Shown here in pieces: positions 11,618 through 12,076 of a stretch of DNA of 12,076 bases (position 1 is the first letter of the stretch; each line of letters opens with the position of its first letter). A program made the position numbers and the translations under genes. The notes under the pieces are model-generated. The model saw only the letters and a list, made by a program, of their open reading frames with translations, searched no databases and was not told the DNA's origin. The DNA is taken from the NCBI GenBank assembly GCA_026770585.1, contig MU646515.1, forward strand, positions 399,608 to 411,683. Direction: 5' to 3'. This DNA comes from Baffinella frigidus (Eukaryota; Cryptophyceae; Cryptomonadales; Baffinellaceae).

Positions 11618-11714
11618 TGACCCTGAGAGGTGAGGACACACGGCTCTCAGGGGTCCCTGCGCCTACGAGGACGTGGCCCTGAGAGCGGTGTGCAGCGCAC
11701 GGCTCTCAGGGTCA
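11618..11714. repeat. Cluster of four CCCTGAGAG arms in alternating polarity
   Basis: TGACCCTGAGAG (11618-11629) is exactly complementary to CTCTCAGGGTCA (11703-11714). Between them lie CTCTCAGGG (11644-11652) and CCCTGAGAGC (11677-11686), the last pairing perfectly with GCTCTCAGGG (11702-11711). Several alternative hairpins are possible. Confidence 0.75.
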
Positions 11715-11778
11715 GACCACTTCGGAAACCTCCAATGTGGCGTCTAGGACCTCGAGCACCACCAGCGAAAAACCGCAC
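11712..11778 (-). pseudogene. Exon I relic a
   Basis: After acceptor AAAGCAG it reads VRF, then with a one-base insertion and a three-base deletion LVV-LEVLDATLEVS, related to LAVPLEVPGAPPTCEIS. The frameshift makes it unusable as exon I. Confidence 0.6.
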
Positions 11779-12076
11779 CTGCTTTCGCCTTTTAGGATCA
11801 TGACCAGATCGCCAGGGAGAGAACGGTGCGTTTGTTATTACGGATCGGAACCTACACGGCCAGGGTGTATTCCCTTCCGCGAAGGCCTAGGTGTCTCTGG
11901 GACATCGTCCGAGATGCAAGAACCGTCTTTAGAAACCGACTGCGTGGCATCCGCGTCCGTCAAAGAATGCGCGCGCGCTAGATAGAGAGGGACGGAGAGG
12001 GAGAGACGACACCAGGCTTCCGAAGTGAAGCACTTCATCGTTCAAAACCATTGGGGTTGTACCGGGGGAAGAGTTG
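11779..12076. other. Right end, possible upstream exon, unassigned
   Basis: A minus-strand frame starts ATG at 12038 (MKCFTSEAWCRLSLSVPLYL), hydrophobic in its middle, and stays open to 11838. It could hold the gene's start or a signal-like segment, but no donor in the phase needed by exon I is convincing. GAAGTGAAGCACTTC (12020-12034) is a small palindrome. Nothing else was recognised. Confidence 0.3.

Overview
The window is nuclear DNA of a eukaryote, probably a microalga or other protist. The evidence is many short exons with GT-AG introns, telomere-type heptamers of the TTTAGGG class (plant/algal type), long foldback (MITE-like) hairpins and low-complexity tracts. Nothing here looks prokaryotic (no operons, no long uninterrupted genes). 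The species cannot be fixed from this sequence; a dinoflagellate or another repeat-rich alga is only a guess.

The main result is one split gene on the minus strand that runs through almost the whole window. Twelve short exons (39-121 bp, about 105 for the last) can be placed from position 11412 down to a tandem stop TAA-TGA at 9-4. All junction phases fit, and the joined exons give 331 codons with no stop. The 5' start lies further right and was not found. The order of motifs is YHHLG|LGDHI, then RDVPN, FYRHGG..RW...RD, YAFLHDDP, IFDY, ELHLMDSSF and LHVYVR. From memory this matches a family of about 300-residue, poorly characterised proteins with a glycosyltransferase GT-B/GT9-like look.

The second result is that nearly every exon sits in a cluster with its own damaged local copies, in the same orientation. 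Exon I has about six relics, exon II about nine, III two, IV three, V five, VI five, VII one, VIII three and XI one. In each cluster I can find one copy with workable splice sites and an open frame. Several copies differ mainly at synonymous codon positions.

Layout: 1-2650 holds exons XII to VII, separated by introns made almost entirely of heptamer repeats, each intron with its own variant (TTTGGGG, TTTAGGG, TTTCGGG). 2650-4445 holds the exon VI cluster, a 21-bp minisatellite and CCTACGGTAGG hairpins. 4640-5725 holds the exon V cluster with a GA tract and TTGATTGATTCA repeats. 6085-6600 is the exon IV cluster, 6655-6895 are hairpins, 7090-7760 is exon III in heptamers, 8190-9820 the exon II cluster, 10110-11780 the exon I cluster with several foldback elements, and 11780-12076 is unassigned. 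Long reading frames over the TTTCGGG arrays are artefacts of the repeat.
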